The notes below the pieces were generated by a model, which had not been told where the DNA came from, searched no databases, and saw nothing but the letters and a program-made list of their open reading frames with translations. A DNA stretch of 64,000 bases, taken from positions 8,954,001-9,018,000 of the forward strand of contig CM055897.1 in assembly GCA_029582155.1 (NCBI GenBank). The letters are read 5' to 3'. This document shows, piece by piece, positions 49,331 through 61,947 of the stretch. Numbering within the stretch: the stretch's first letter is position 1; the number at the start of each line of letters is the position of its first letter. The position numbers and the translations under genes were made by a program. The stretch is from Panopea generosa. Its lineage: Eukaryota; Mollusca; Bivalvia; Adapedonta; Hiatellidae.

Positions 49331-51506
49331 TTTGATAACTTGGATTGGTCATGAATCAAATTCGACAGCTTTTGTTATTCAGGCTATTACGGCGTGTGCT
49401 TATTCGGTCACAGTGATCTACTTTTCACGGTCCGTTGATTTTAGCGTATATCTCCAAGGTCATTAGATCAATTTTTACATATCAAACGTGGTTCAGCGGT
49501 ACAAAATAAAACAGGCTTTCACGACTTATGGAAATTAGGTCAGGGTGGCCTTTATACGGTTCCGTCATGTTGACTGACATCGCCATTGCTATTTGATCGT
49601 GTTTGATCAAGCCTGTTATAGCAGTACATACGAACGGCAAGACACAATGCCGCATATTAATAACATCACAGTCACCTTGCTTCTTTTCATGCTTCATTGG
49701 TTTTGCCTGAACTATTTCCATAAATGCTGTTATACCGCTTTCGATAAAATTGGTTCAGTGGTACAAAAAATACAAGCTTGCTGATTAGCATTGTGACCTA
49801 CTTTCAACAAACGGCGTCTGGATACGCGATGACATGCCATCTTTTATTTTTGTTAGCCAACTCCGAAAAGTGCGGATATAGTGATAGGCTTGTACGCACA
49901 TCATACGTATGTTCGTACGCCCGTAATGTCTTCAAATTCCTGCTAGATCATATGGTTTAGAACAATGAAAATTTTGCAGAGATTAGGACTGTGCCAATGG
50001 TTTCGGAATTTCGATCCGGGTCCCCTGATAACCGGGGCAACTGACCGAAATTTAATTTTGCAGTAAATAGTCCAGGATATAATTCGGTGATGCAAGACAT
50101 TATAACTACACGTACATTGCAATGTCATAACCTCAGTAGCTCAAAGTGGGACAAGCTCATTTCTTAGAAGAGCATATTTATATTACCGGAGTGGCTGCGG
50201 GTATGCTCAAATCGGTTTGTTGTTATACTAAATGTTTTGTATTTCTATATATAGTTACCATGTACATGTAATCAAAGTTGTAAAGCGAGTGCGCATGTGC
50301 ATGTCAGACAGGAAGGCGATACCCGACAGTGATATAGTAATGTCAACAGCGATATTATGCAAAGGTGGCAGCAAAGCTGCGAAAGTACAGATTAAAGTTG
50401 GTTCTCTTTGTTACTTATGAATAAATACGTTTGGACATTATCTCGAATATGTCAGAACATTACTATATCTTAAAGCAGAATAAAATTATGTGTGTTTTTC
50501 AGTTTAGCCTATATGATTGACTGTAGTTTTGCACTGACCCAACATATTGCTAAATTAGTGGCACAGTGATCCGATCTCAGTTAAAGTTTAACTTGACCAA
50601 ATAAAATATTACACGTTTGTTAAATTTAGGACAACATAATTGACCTTGCATAGTCATACACATTCTATCCACATATTATTAATATTAATATCAAAATAAA
50701 GCCACTAGAGTGTTAAAAGATAACAATACAGTTTTTCTTGCAAAATCAAAGAAATATCGCTGGTGTTACGAAGTTGATCTGACTAAAACTCTAACTTGGC
50801 CAGTATCTTAGAAACATTATATAATATCTAAATATGACTCAGAATGATCAATAATTGACTTTACTATAGTAGAATATGGGATATTTGCTCAATCAAGAGC
50901 TATAAATCTGGTCATACTGGTACTATCTTGCCCATAATTGAACTTTAAAGATATTTTAGTCATTCGTGTATATATAAGTTTGTCAATAATGCTTGAAAAA
51001 TATGGCGCTAGACTGTAACATACCTTTGATATAAGCGATAAACTGTATTCTGAAAGCTGGCTATGAATAATACGTTCGTGCCAAAAGGTGAAAAAGTCAA
51101 ACATATATGTCACATGTCCGATTTGTGACATATTCGCACGTATTTGTAACAAAAATGTGAAGAATTCGCACGAGTTCCTAACAGATGTGGAATTCGTTTC
51201 TGTGAAAACACGTGTTTGTATATAACAATGAGCTTTGATGCTCAAGTCTAAATAAATTTCTGTTCTTTGTTGTTATAATGTATACAGAAATTGACATGCT
51301 TATATTGTAACACCAAATTAATCATCTTTTTAAAACATGGTATATAATTCTCTAGGCTGTTTCAAAGTAAGAGAAATAGATTAATTGTCGGACGATTTGC
51401 TTTTATCAGACATTAGGACACATGAGGGAATTAATACATTTTTAAAATCAACGAAAAACTATTTTATTATTTTGATTATTTTTTATATATTTATTACGTT
51501 TTCTCC
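49331..51506. other. Spacer, nothing recognised
   Basis: No gene, RNA gene or ordered repeat was identified in this stretch. Confidence 0.4.
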
Positions 51507-51515
51507 AAATACAAT

Positions 51516-51774
51516 CGGGCCGCGCCCGATTAGCTCAGTCGTCAGAGCTCCTGCCTATCAATCCGGGGTCATGGATTCGAATCCCCGCCCGGTAACAGTC
51601 TCCGTCATGATTGATATACGACATTGTGTCTCAATATCATTCGTCTCTCACCGCCGATTCAAGTGGGAAAGTTATCATTTACTTGCGGAGATGCTCGAGT
51701 ACTGGTTAACCTTCCAGGAAACAGTGGTTAGGTTAACTGATCGTCTGTTAGCCATTCAATCAATCAATCAAACA
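51516..51774 (+). mobile_element. Full-length tRNA-derived SINE with 9-bp target-site duplication
   Basis: A tRNA-like head (cgcccgattagctcagtcgt, B box ggattcgaatccccgcccgg) is followed by a body with 'gttatcatttacttgcggag' and a (caat)n tail. Flanked by perfect repeats aaatacaat at 51507-51515 and 51775-51783. The undamaged promoter boxes and duplication suggest recent insertion. Confidence 0.9.
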
Positions 51775-52217
51775 AAATACAATTTAAGACAAATCATTGG
51801 AAAGCTAATTAAATCCATAGCAAACATGAATAATGTTTAATTTCAAATCAAATTAAACAAACAGTTTGTCTTAATCAAACAATTGATACACGAAATAGGT
51901 AACTCCGTCTGAATAAATATTCAAAATTCAATTTGTAGGAAAACACACTTCGTCATCTGAACCAATTAACAACATAGATACCAAGTATAAAATCTGAAAT
52001 CAATGTGTTAATCATTTTTTTTTTTTGGTATTTGATCTCAGTGCTGTCTGCTTACCTGCTATGTTATTTACTTTAAATGTCTCAAATCAAGCAAATTAGT
52101 TAACCTTTTAGTTTCCATCCTTTGGGATTTTTGTGTCGTCCTTTAATTATGAAAATAAAATAAGCATAATTCAGCTATATGTGATTGTAAATCAACAAAT
52201 AAATCTATATTACCGAC

Positions 52218-52308
52218 AGGCAGGGGAATTGGTGGAACCGTTTAATGTATTAACTGATTTTATCAGAGACGCGGATTGGAACTACACGGCTGTACCTAAC
52301 TACGAAGG
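52218..52308 (+). pseudogene. Possible relic exon of a receptor amino-terminal domain
   Basis: After an AG (attaccgacag) the frame reads AGELVEPFNVLTDFIRDADW then NYTAVPNYEG. The pattern F..DADWNYTAV resembles the helix-strand 'F.W..V.VIY' of receptor exon 4 (DFLKWKYVIVIY) and of class C receptor domains. It runs directly into an AGA repeat and no matching donor or neighbouring exon is seen. It could be chance or a decayed duplicate. Confidence 0.25.
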
Positions 52309-52383
52309 GAGAAGAAGAAGAAGAAGAAGAAGAAGAAGAAGAAGAAGAAGAAGAAGAAGAAGAAGAAGAAGAAGAAGAAGAAA
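52308..52383. repeat. (AGA)n microsatellite, about 25 units
   Basis: Uninterrupted AGA/GAA triplet run. Read as protein it gives poly-Arg on plus and poly-Phe on minus; neither is a gene. Confidence 0.95.
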
Positions 52384-53141
52384 ATAAAAACAAAACAATA
52401 GAAAGAATATGATGATGATAGATTTATCATCGAGGATCCAATTGCATGGAAAGGTCCACACATCGATAGGAAAAAACAAAGTTTAAATCCATTTTCAGCA
52501 GAAGAAATCATCAGATAGTATTTGAGATGAACTTGTTTTTATGAATAAAGAAAATAAAGTAAGTTATCATGGGTTCTTGTTAGGAATTTGGTAGTTGACA
52601 TACATGATGATGGGTTAGGACAAGGACTTATATAGAATATAGAAAAGCAAACATATTTTTAATTCGAGATGATATTGTTATTACGAAAAAAAGGTATGGA
52701 AGTCACGGTCAAACTGATAACTCTAGTGGCAGCAAAAACGAGTCTTTGTACTCGCATATTTTTCGGCCATGATTCGCGGCATCATAAATATCATTTAATA
52801 GGAGTCAATAGATTGCACACATTGTGTATCGATGGAATTGCTTGTACTCTTTTTGAATTCCACTTGTCATAAAGGTGTTAAGCATGTATTTAACATAAGC
52901 TTCTTTTAAAAAAGGCGAATGTCCAAGCACGAAGACTGCACACAAACATGCCACCTAGTTGTAATCTTATTGAAAACATCATTTTAATGATATGGATATA
53001 AATTCTCTTTGAACCCACCTGTACATTTTGTTAATTCTTGTACTGCCGTGTTTGCTGTTATTCGAGTTATCAATCTTACCATTATGGGGGCGTCCGTACA
53101 ATTCAGAGTTGGGTCTTTGAGCAAGATATCTTTTCTGCATA

Positions 53142-53315
53142 TACTTGATCTACCCAGGAAGTGTTCGAGGATGATCTGTCTAAGTTGTAATCACTTGTTT
53201 CTTAATCAAGGTAAAATAAATAAGTCTGTACTTGATCTACCCAGGAAGTGTTCGCGCGTGATATGTCTAAGTTGTAATCAATTGTTTCTCAATTAAGGTA
53301 AAATAAATAAGTCTG
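53142..53315. repeat. 87-bp direct repeat, 2 units
   Basis: Two adjacent units of 87 bp begin 'tacttgatctacccaggaag' and contain 'gtctaagttgtaatcac' and 'aaggtaaaataaataagtct'. They relate to the dispersed fragments near 28270 and 60105. Confidence 0.75.
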
Positions 53316-55080
53316 TACTTGACATTTCAAGGCGACTATCGAAACATCTTCAGTAAAAATACTTAAATATTGTCTATTCATTTATTCAGTTTTTGTAGAA
53401 GAAATTAAACAATTTCAAAAGAAAAAAAAGAAAACCGTGTAAACTATCTTGGGAACTTATGGTAGGTACACATATATGGTTTTAATGTAAAATATACATT
53501 TTATAGTGACTCCCTCGATTTACTGAAGAGGGTTGTTACGTCTGAATTCTTTCCCAAGTTTACAAAAATTGAGTCGGCTTGCTAACTTGTTCAGTCAGAG
53601 AGTAGTTCAAAATACTGCCGAAACGTGACTACAGCATCAAACTTGACCACTTAAAAACATGACCCGACTAGAATTAATATCACATTCATCGTAAAAAAAT
53701 CTAAGATGTGTTGTTAAAATGTTTTTGTTGAAACAACTACAATACCGTTCGTTTTAAACCGGTAATACAGAAATATCAATTGAAAAAGACAATATTTGTC
53801 TATCATCTTTACTTTGGTACTAAAATTATAATTCCGGACAAAGGTTCAAAAGTTTCAGTCACTTACGTTGCATTGATATTAGCCCATCAAGTCACTGCCG
53901 AAATATTGCATTTTCCTATTGTTTGTATTTATAAGATTTAAAGTAATTAAACTCAGTACTTATCAACATCATCATATATAAAAAATACTGAACACAAAAT
54001 TAATGTAAACTGTCTGTATTTAAACTAAACAAAAACAGATCAGCACCGTGCGATCTTCGATTTCATAATATAAAGGCATCTGTTGTTATTCAATACGGTG
54101 ATGAAACATTACGACCACTCAGTGTCATATTTTAACCATTCGATAGTGGCGGACAATACATATTCCTCTGAAATGGGACCTACGTCCTGTTTGAGACAGA
54201 TTTAATGACATATTTTACATGTAATATGTATATTTACATGTTGATCGATGTATTTATTGGTTAATTTTAACTTCTCATTCATGATATGTCGATTCTTTGG
54301 CTTTTAAAGTCGTGCAACCTTCCCAACAGATTCCGTTGGTAACTTCCGTTAAGTAAAATCAGCTTCCGCGGTTGCATGGCTCGAGAGACGCAAAATAAAA
54401 AAAATATCATTGAAAGGCTCTTTAGAAACGTGCAATATGTCGCGCTAATTACATGTGCAGTCTAAGGAAAAATGTGACCAAGTATTGTAAATTTGGTTCG
54501 GTTCAGCAGTTTTGGCGAGTTTAAGAAGTAGTGGACGGCGAACGACGATGGTGGTCTATGATAGACTATTAACCAAGTATACATGTAGGAATAACTAAAC
54601 TGAGCTGCTTTTGTCAGATAAACATATTAGCTGTAGGGTGAACAATCAGTTGTACTATTCCATATCCTCAGCAACAACAATAAAGAATAGCCAGGATACA
54701 TACCCATGTCAACCAAACTCCGGTAATCAAGAAGAGCAAGTGTCATAACTTTTTTAATATGGATGAAAGAGTTATAAAACATATTCATATCTCAACGACA
54801 CTAAGTCTTGATTGTTTGCACATGTGTAAAATAGCTTCTATTGCACTTGTGAATTATTGACATAGTTACAGGCAAAAGCTAAACCAGGAATCTTAAGTCC
54901 AGATAAGGCCATAGAATAACATAAAATCTTGGAATATTAACGGACTAATTTACAAGGACCTCAACGTTTATTTTCATATTATTCCAATGAATAAAAAAGA
55001 ACAAAAAGAGGAAGAAGAAATCGTTCGTTATACAAACATTATGCAAAATTATACCATTCATTCATACAAAAAAATAAATA
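53316..55080. other. Spacer, nothing recognised
   Basis: No gene seen. A segment near 54480-54560 ('ttcggttcagcagttttggc', 'ggacggcgaacgacg') looks like a fragment of a satellite family similar in style to that at 15 kb. Confidence 0.35.
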
Positions 55081-55084
55081 TATC

Positions 55085-55355
55085 ATCTATTCGAAGAAGT
55101 AATATAACTCATTCAAATGAGCGATGCCACACGTTCGTGTGAGTAATATCACCTATTCAAATGAGCGATACCACACGTTCATGTGAGTAATATCACCTAT
55201 TCAAATGAGTGAACTCACATATTTGAAAGAACAATAACACCTATTCGAATCGATCATATCATTTATAAAAATTTAATGAGTAGTATCGCCTGTTCAGACG
55301 AGTGATATCATTTGTTTTCAAGAGTCGCATAACCCATTCGAATGAGTAATATCGT
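55085..55355. repeat. Degenerate repeat of about 28 bp
   Basis: Repeated blocks 'atcacctattcaaatgag' and 'cattcgaatgagtaatatc' occur about eight to ten times with variable spacing. Confidence 0.6.
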
Positions 55356-55890
55356 TCGATAATAATTTAAAAAATGAACAGCATTTTTTGCATAGGTTAT
55401 ATCGTTTACTTTGTTTTAATACAATAACGTTACCCATTACATTCATGTTTTTGAAATATTCCTTGCATATTTTTATTAATGGCGTTAGTTGATTCATACT
55501 TTAATCGCTTAGAACGCCGCCATAGTAATAAAAAAGATGGATCAGTCCTTTGGGACAGAGATGAAGTGGTTCAATTGTTAAACCGGAATTGAATCGAAAA
55601 CCAAACAGCCATCATCGGAAATCAGTATTGCTTTAAACCTGCGTAATCGCAGGATGGGATTCGTTTACCTTAACGATCATTAAACGTGATGTATAAAAAT
55701 ATCCGCGTATCCTGTAGTTGTTAATTAAAATTGATTGAAAATAATTAATGATTGACCAATGAACAGTGACATTTACTATGGACCCACAACGAACGACTGT
55801 CATGGTCGTATCTAACATTATTGGATATGTATATTTATTTTGACATTAAGTTGATACGCGCAAATTTGTGCTGAAATTACTGATGGAATT

Positions 55891-55978
55891 ATGACCTGTG
55901 TGGTTTTAATGACAGGGCTTTTGGGATTTTGTGTTCAAGTTTTTGGATCGTTTGGGCAGACACATGATCTTGTTATTG
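55891..55978 (+). CDS. Paralogous receptor first exon (a): signal peptide
   Basis: ATG at 55891 opens a hydrophobic signal peptide (MTCVVLMTGLLGFCVQVFGS) followed by FGQTHDLVI, ending in phase 1 at G|GTAAAA. The ending xxGxxxDLVIG and the phase match exon 1 of the complete receptor gene. The next recognisable downstream exons are another first exon at 58922 and a second exon at 61828. So this is either an alternative first exon of that gene or the remnant of a separate copy. Confidence 0.65.
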
Positions 55979-56109
55979 GTAAAATTAGTTAATTACTTGC
56001 TAAAATAAATTTAATTTCTGTTTGTTTTTAAGTACATGTTAAAATTAAGAACGCACCTTCTAACACACGTCGCACGTTAATATACTTCAATAATATTACT
56101 ATGTATAAT

Positions 56110-57110
56110 ATATTATGATACGATATACCTAGATTATGATATGATTAACTTCGATATTGGAATGTTATATAGCGATTGTGACATGATTTACCTTGATATT
56201 GGTATGCTGTATATTGATTATGAGATCAACTAACTCGACAATCGTATGTTATATATCAATAGTGACATGATTAACTCGATATTCGTATACTTTATATCAA
56301 GAATGACACAACTTACCTAAATAATGGTATATTATATATCGACTGTGACATGATTTACCTAAATTATGGTATGTTATATTCGACTGCGACATGATTTATT
56401 TAAATAATCGTATGTTATATATCGAACTGTGACATAATTTACCGAAAAACGGTATATTATCTATCGATTGTGACATTATTTACCTATATAATCGTTTGTT
56501 ATATATCGATTGTGACATAATTTACCTAAATAATGGTATGCTATATATCGATTGTGACTTAATTAAGCTAATTAATGGTATGTTATATATCGATTGTGAT
56601 ATAATTTACCTATATTATCGTAAATATATACTGATTGTGACATATTTTACTTAAATAATGGTATGTTATATAATTGTGAAATAATTTATTAAATAATTGT
56701 ATGCTATATATCGATTATGAAATGATTAACCTAAATAATGGTATAGTATATATCGACTGTGACATAATTTATCGAAATAATGATATATTATATATCGAAT
56801 GTGACATGATTTACCTAAATAATCGTATGTTATATATCGATTGTGACATAATATATGACTGTAAATAATGATATTTTATATATCGATTGTGACATGATTT
56901 ACCTAAATACTCGAATGTTATATATCGATTGTGACATAATATATGGTATGTTATATATCAATTGTGACATGATTTACCTAAATAATCGTATGTTATATAT
57001 CGATTGTGACATAATTTACCTAAATAATGATATTTTATATATCGATTATGTCATGATTAACCTCGATAATTGAATGTTATATATTGATTGGGACATGATG
57101 TACTTTGATC
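56110..57110. repeat. 42-bp minisatellite, about 24 units
   Basis: Core 'atgttatatatcgattgtg' plus 'acatgatttacctaaataat'; the best-preserved part is 56330-57070. The period of 42 gives a 14-residue repeating frame that is not a gene. It lies between the two paralogous first exons. Confidence 0.88.
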
Positions 57111-58540
57111 ATGACACATGGCATGTTTTTCGTAAAATATAAAATATCATTCATATATCTCTATAATCGCATATATATTAATACGATTAACACGAAACGT
57201 ATACTACTTCCAGATACATCATATACAAACACACGGAAATATAATACACACAACCTGTAATTTATAAACACCCTACAATATTCACATATTACGATACTTC
57301 AGTATTCCAGATGTTAATCGGGTCCCCTGACAGAGAGCAGAAGTTTATCGTTTTTGTATGAACGTTACTAAATAATCCGCATTATTATGCCGTTGCAGCT
57401 ATCAACAAGTTTACTTTTAGTCAAGATTCCCCCATGTCATGCATTAACAGTACACTTCAGGTTGATAAAATATGGGAAATGTAAATATCGTGGTAGTTTT
57501 GTCTTTGAATTCGTCATGTTATAGTTAAATACATGTATTATAGAATACGAAATAATACGAAATAGTGCTGGCTGATTACAAATATGCAATGGCACTTAAT
57601 AAAACTGATCCACTGGAATCATACAAAGCAGTCAAAAGAAAGAAAATGGCGAATGGTTGTATTGTGTTTGTACAAGAGAGTTAATAAAACATGCAACACC
57701 CTAACACGCACCAATAGCATTGGTCTAAGCCGTATGTTATTCTCCCTTAATAATGAATTAGCTCAAATTGAAGCAAAAAGCACAACTGCCAAAAAGAAAA
57801 GAGAAGACTACTTTGAAAGTTGTAAAATATGAAGCGTGTTTCGTTAATTAACGAAGTACACCATTTGCAAGTTTTACCTTTTGATTAAAACGTGTAAACA
57901 TAATGCAAGCCCAAAATATGACCAGACTGAAAAACATAGCAAATATTTCTCTGTGTTTGCAATAAAATTCAATAATTTTAATTGATATCATTTTACAATA
58001 CCTGACAAAGAAAAGTAAATGAAAGAGATTGATAAATTTGATTCATGTGTATCATTTTTATGAAGATTTATCTTCATTTTGTTAAAAATGCATATTTGAT
58101 ATAAACAGTTCTAAACGAAATATACTTTATTTTGTTCTGAAGTTGGGAGTAAAAACTAGGAGCATTATCTGAGGATAAGTATTTCCAAACATACTCCAAT
58201 AAAATCAATTCATTCATTTACTCAACGCCAACATATTATATTTGCAAACAGTTCATCAATTATTTCGTGCAGATGATTGAATGTTTAATTACATAAAGTA
58301 AACTCAAATTAAATCTTACAATTAATCATTTGCCATTAGGACAGATATAAAATGCTCCACGAATAAAATAGGAGACATCTATCACCGGGACTCAGCACTG
58401 CTCTAACCATGGATATTAGTAGTTGTGGAACCGTTTACATTGGTTAACGTTCAGGACATCTATATATTGTATCGGAAAAAATATTTTTTTCAACTTCCGA
58501 TTAACTAATGAATCAATTAAAGACTATTATTACAGTGATG
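57111..58540. other. Spacer, nothing firmly recognised
   Basis: An open stretch at 57540-57835 has coding-like composition (lysine/glutamate-rich end KKKREDYFES), but in-frame stops break the best frame and no splice sites fit. No other gene seen. Confidence 0.35.
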
Positions 58541-58544
58541 GAAT

Positions 58545-58860
58545 ATTGTGTAGTAAACCTCGTGAAGCACGTGCATACAGAATTCGTTGATAAATTAGAA
58601 CCTTACGCAATAAGCATATAAAATATGTACGAATACGTTGATAAAATGTAATCTCATTCCAAAAAATATGTGAAGAAATTTTCAATAAAAAAAATAACCT
58701 CATGCAATTAAGAACTATGTACGGAAAACTTCGATAAAATGAAATCTGTTGCAATAAACAAAGAATTACAGAAAACTTCGATAAAATGAAACATGTTGCA
58801 ATAATAAAAGACGTACGGAAAACTTTGATGAAATGGCACCTCGTGTAAATAACACATACG
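58545..58860. repeat. Degenerate tandem repeat upstream of paralogous first exon (b)
   Basis: Five or so units of about 55-60 bp share 'acgtacggaaaacttcgataaaatga' variants and 'gttgcaataa'. The array ends about 60 bases before the ATG at 58922, where promoter or 5' UTR sequence would be expected. Confidence 0.65.
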
Positions 58861-58921
58861 CGTTGATATTATATAAACCATAGTGTGGAATGTAATATTC
58901 GAAATAAGAAAACAACTTAGT

Positions 58922-59012
58922 ATGGCAAACATTATTTTCTTAACATGTGTTTACGGATTTATTTATGGAAATATGATTGGAGTACTCGGACAGACCAGCG
59001 GGCTTGTTATAG
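58922..59012 (+). CDS. Paralogous receptor first exon (b): signal peptide
   Basis: ATG at 58922 encodes MANIIFLTCVYGFIYGNMIG then VLGQTSGLVI, ending in phase 1 at G|GTAACA. At 91 bases it has the same length as exon 1 of the complete receptor and shares the YGN..G.LG....LVIG pattern, so it is a clear paralogue. Only this and the exon at 61828 lie inside the window. Confidence 0.8.
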
Positions 59013-60559
59013 GTAACACTATTTTTGTTTTTACTTTAAACATATTTTATTGCTTTTTTCGTATACATGTATCCAAAGTGTCTGGCCACAAGTTATCCAA
59101 CATTAAAATCGGCCCTTCCCAACAACATATTATTTACAAATAAACAATCAAAATTGCAATAAAACATATTCATAAAGGAAAAAGAAAGAACTGTTGTTGT
59201 TGCTTCCTTGTACACAAGTATTTGTTAAATACACTTTATAAGTTAATACCAATTATAGAAGTAAATTGACAAGTGAGCTTAGAGCTTATACCGTACTCTC
59301 TAGCCAGTTTTCTTGGTAGAAATGGTAATTAGCATTGATTTTTGAGAGTTCATCGATTCGACTCTGGAAAAAAGATAAAGGATTAAAGTTTTTAAAAATT
59401 CAAATTATTTTATAAACACTTAAGTGTGAATTAAATAGGGTTTTGCTTACAACCTGAAAAAGAAGATCTGTTTTAAAATATTCATCCTTCAAAGGTTTGC
59501 ATTACACTTTTCATATTTGAAATATTTATCATTTATACATAAAATATGATTTTCCTTAATGATTTATGCAAAAAATGCATTGGCTAAACCCCAAGCAGTA
59601 AATCAGAATGAATTTCTACATGATTTAAGTGTTTGAATATTTACTTAGTTTAGTTAAAGTTGGTCTGTCCGATTTCTAATGAGCTGCCATGTCCATATAT
59701 TTCTACAGTGGAGTTCAATACTATTTATTTTATATAGAAAATATTTATGTCAAAATAGTTAAATCATAAATTGATGCGTACATTAAATTGTATATTTTCA
59801 ATGAAAGAATCAGTCAAATGATCAAATTACATTTTTATTATTAGTTCACATTATTCAGGTGAAATAATATATGGTACATGTATGACATTGTACAGAAATA
59901 AGTTACTTGACGTCGTTTAGATACTGTCTCAAGTAGACACCATTGAGATATAACTGAATATTTGTTTAAAGCGACAAAATCAACATGCAGCAACAATGCA
60001 ATACAATATGTTCTATCCTCCGCCACGGCTACGTTCTTGTGCAAGACATTATATCCATAATTATAAGCTCAGTATGTTATTTTAAGGACGACTTCGAGCG
60101 TAATGTGTTTAATTTGTAAGAACTTGTTTCATAATCGATGTAATATAAATAAGTTTACAAAAAAAGATAATGCAATACAATACAAAGTGTCATGTTGAAT
60201 TACATTACACTGTAAATCCGACGGTACTGAATCGCATTTGTGCTGGTATGAGATATTAATGATTGCCATTGAGGTTTTGCAAAAATAAGTAGCATGCATG
60301 ATTTAGTTCTCGAAGTCGCTCTTTTCTGTTGCTTTTGTTGTGTACTGAATCATCTGGATCAATAGCGGTTATTTCCTGGAGCAGTTTGAAAATGTTGTGT
60401 TTTACAACGGTTCAACGATACTGCAAACATTTGATATAAAAATGGAGTAGTTTTTAATATCTGAAATAACGACCATTGGAAAACACAGAGCGCCAACAAA
60501 ACAAAACAAAAGCAGATTCAGTTTGATCACGTGGGTAATGCAATATATAACATCCATTA
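59013..60559. other. Intron 1 of the paralogous receptor, first part
   Basis: AT-rich intronic DNA. Apart from a dispersed-repeat fragment near 60090-60140, nothing was recognised. Confidence 0.4.
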
Positions 60560-60764
60560 CAGTAGAACTTTGATTGCTCGAACCCGGTGAGACTGGACAA
60601 AAAAATTGGAGTTAAGTGTTGTTCGTTCTAAGAATTGTTCAATATTATACTATACATGTACATGTATAAACTATCGAAGTAGAAATGTGGCCCGGACCAG
60701 ATAAGTGGTTCGAGCCATATAAGGTGTTCAAGCCATCCGTGTTCGAGCAAGCGAAGTTCTCCTG
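60560..60764. mobile_element. TA-flanked MITE, copy 2
   Basis: Ends CAGTAGAACTTTGATTGCTC and inverted GAGCAAGCGAAGTTCTCCTG, flanked by TA. Related along its length to 20201-20403 ('ccggaccagataagtggttc' and 'agccatccgtgttc' shared). Here it lies in intron 1 of the paralogue. Confidence 0.78.
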
Positions 60765-61827
60765 TATTTAGCACTAATTGAAGCAATATTAATTTTCGAG
60801 CAAAACTGAATAAGCTCAATGATTCGAATGAATCACAAAATAGTGTATGTCATAATATATCTTTGAATCGCTTTTTAGATATTTGCATCAGGTTACGATC
60901 AACTTATCAATTCACTAATTTGCCTCAGTACAAAAGTAATAACAAAAGTCATTCAAATATTTATTAATATTTGCTCTATCCTAATTGTAATCTAGTTGGA
61001 CACTTGGACTTAATGATATGAGTCAATTTGTTTACGAATAAGCGAAGATTTATGTGCCAATTAGTCAAAATGTCGATGTTTGTGTCATTTTTAATTATAG
61101 TGACAAGTGCACATGTATATCATAATATGTAAATATACAATTGAATGAAACACATCATCCCAACTGAGCTATAAGTCACCTATACACAAATACATGAATG
61201 TAATCTCACAGAGAATTAAAAGATAATTACATAGTAGAATATTAATTACAAAATAAGTTTTAGTGTTACTGATTATATATTGTATTTCTTTTTCTAAGTT
61301 AAGCTTCGACAAGATAATTAGCTTGTTTTTAAGAACCATTTGTTACAAAATCACCATCTTTTCAAATTATCAAATTCTATATTCAACAATTGTTCTTGAA
61401 ATATGTCGTCTCTGATATCATTATAATGTAACCAATGATTTAAAAAATGTATTTCATTTTCGCTCCAGAGGCTCATCAATAATTATCAACATATACGCAT
61501 TTCAGGTATAAAATAAATATCCAATAAAAGCCGTGGCATTCCAGAAAGGCATTCACAAATATCCATTAAACAGAAGAATTGATAACAGAGACAATCGCCT
61601 TAAAGTGGCGGTTATAAGTTTAAGTGATATATACTTTATTCACTAGACTGTAGATGGTTTCTTTTACTATAAAATCTATATCAATAATTGATAGAAAGTA
61701 AAAATATGATTCAATTAAAAATCTGATATTTCCCTTATAGCAGTAAGATTTGACTAAACTTTACAAATGAAACTTAAAAGAAGTATTATTTGGAGTATTG
61801 GACATGCATGTACTTTTTATTCTGCAG

Positions 61828-61947
61828 GTGCTTTACTTCGGGGAGATCCAAAAATTGTGAAAGAAGAAATAAATATAAATGACGTCACAGTGAAAGTGGT
61901 TTGGCATTTTATGGATGTTGAAGAAGTTTATAGAGTATTTAAAACGG
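61828..61947 (+). CDS. Paralogous receptor exon 2: start of amino-terminal domain
   Basis: Acceptor tattctgcag, 120 bases, phase 1 to 1, donor GTAAAT. Encodes GALLRGDPKIVKEEI then NDVTVKVVWHFMD and ends VFKTG, closely matching exon 2 of the complete receptor (GALLHG..., WHYID, VFKTG), one codon shorter. It shows that a second receptor gene continues rightward beyond the window. Confidence 0.85.

Noticed and set aside
52133..52511. Poly-Arg and poly-Phe frames
   Set aside because: They are translations of the AGA microsatellite.
56855..57073. Frame with 14-residue repeat (LYIDCDxIYLNN)
   Set aside because: Product of the 42-bp minisatellite; most other units contain stops.
57540..57835. Coding-like stretch ending KKKREDYFES
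   Set aside because: In-frame stops interrupt the best frame, no splice sites fit and I recognise no family; it may be a fragment of an old transposable element.
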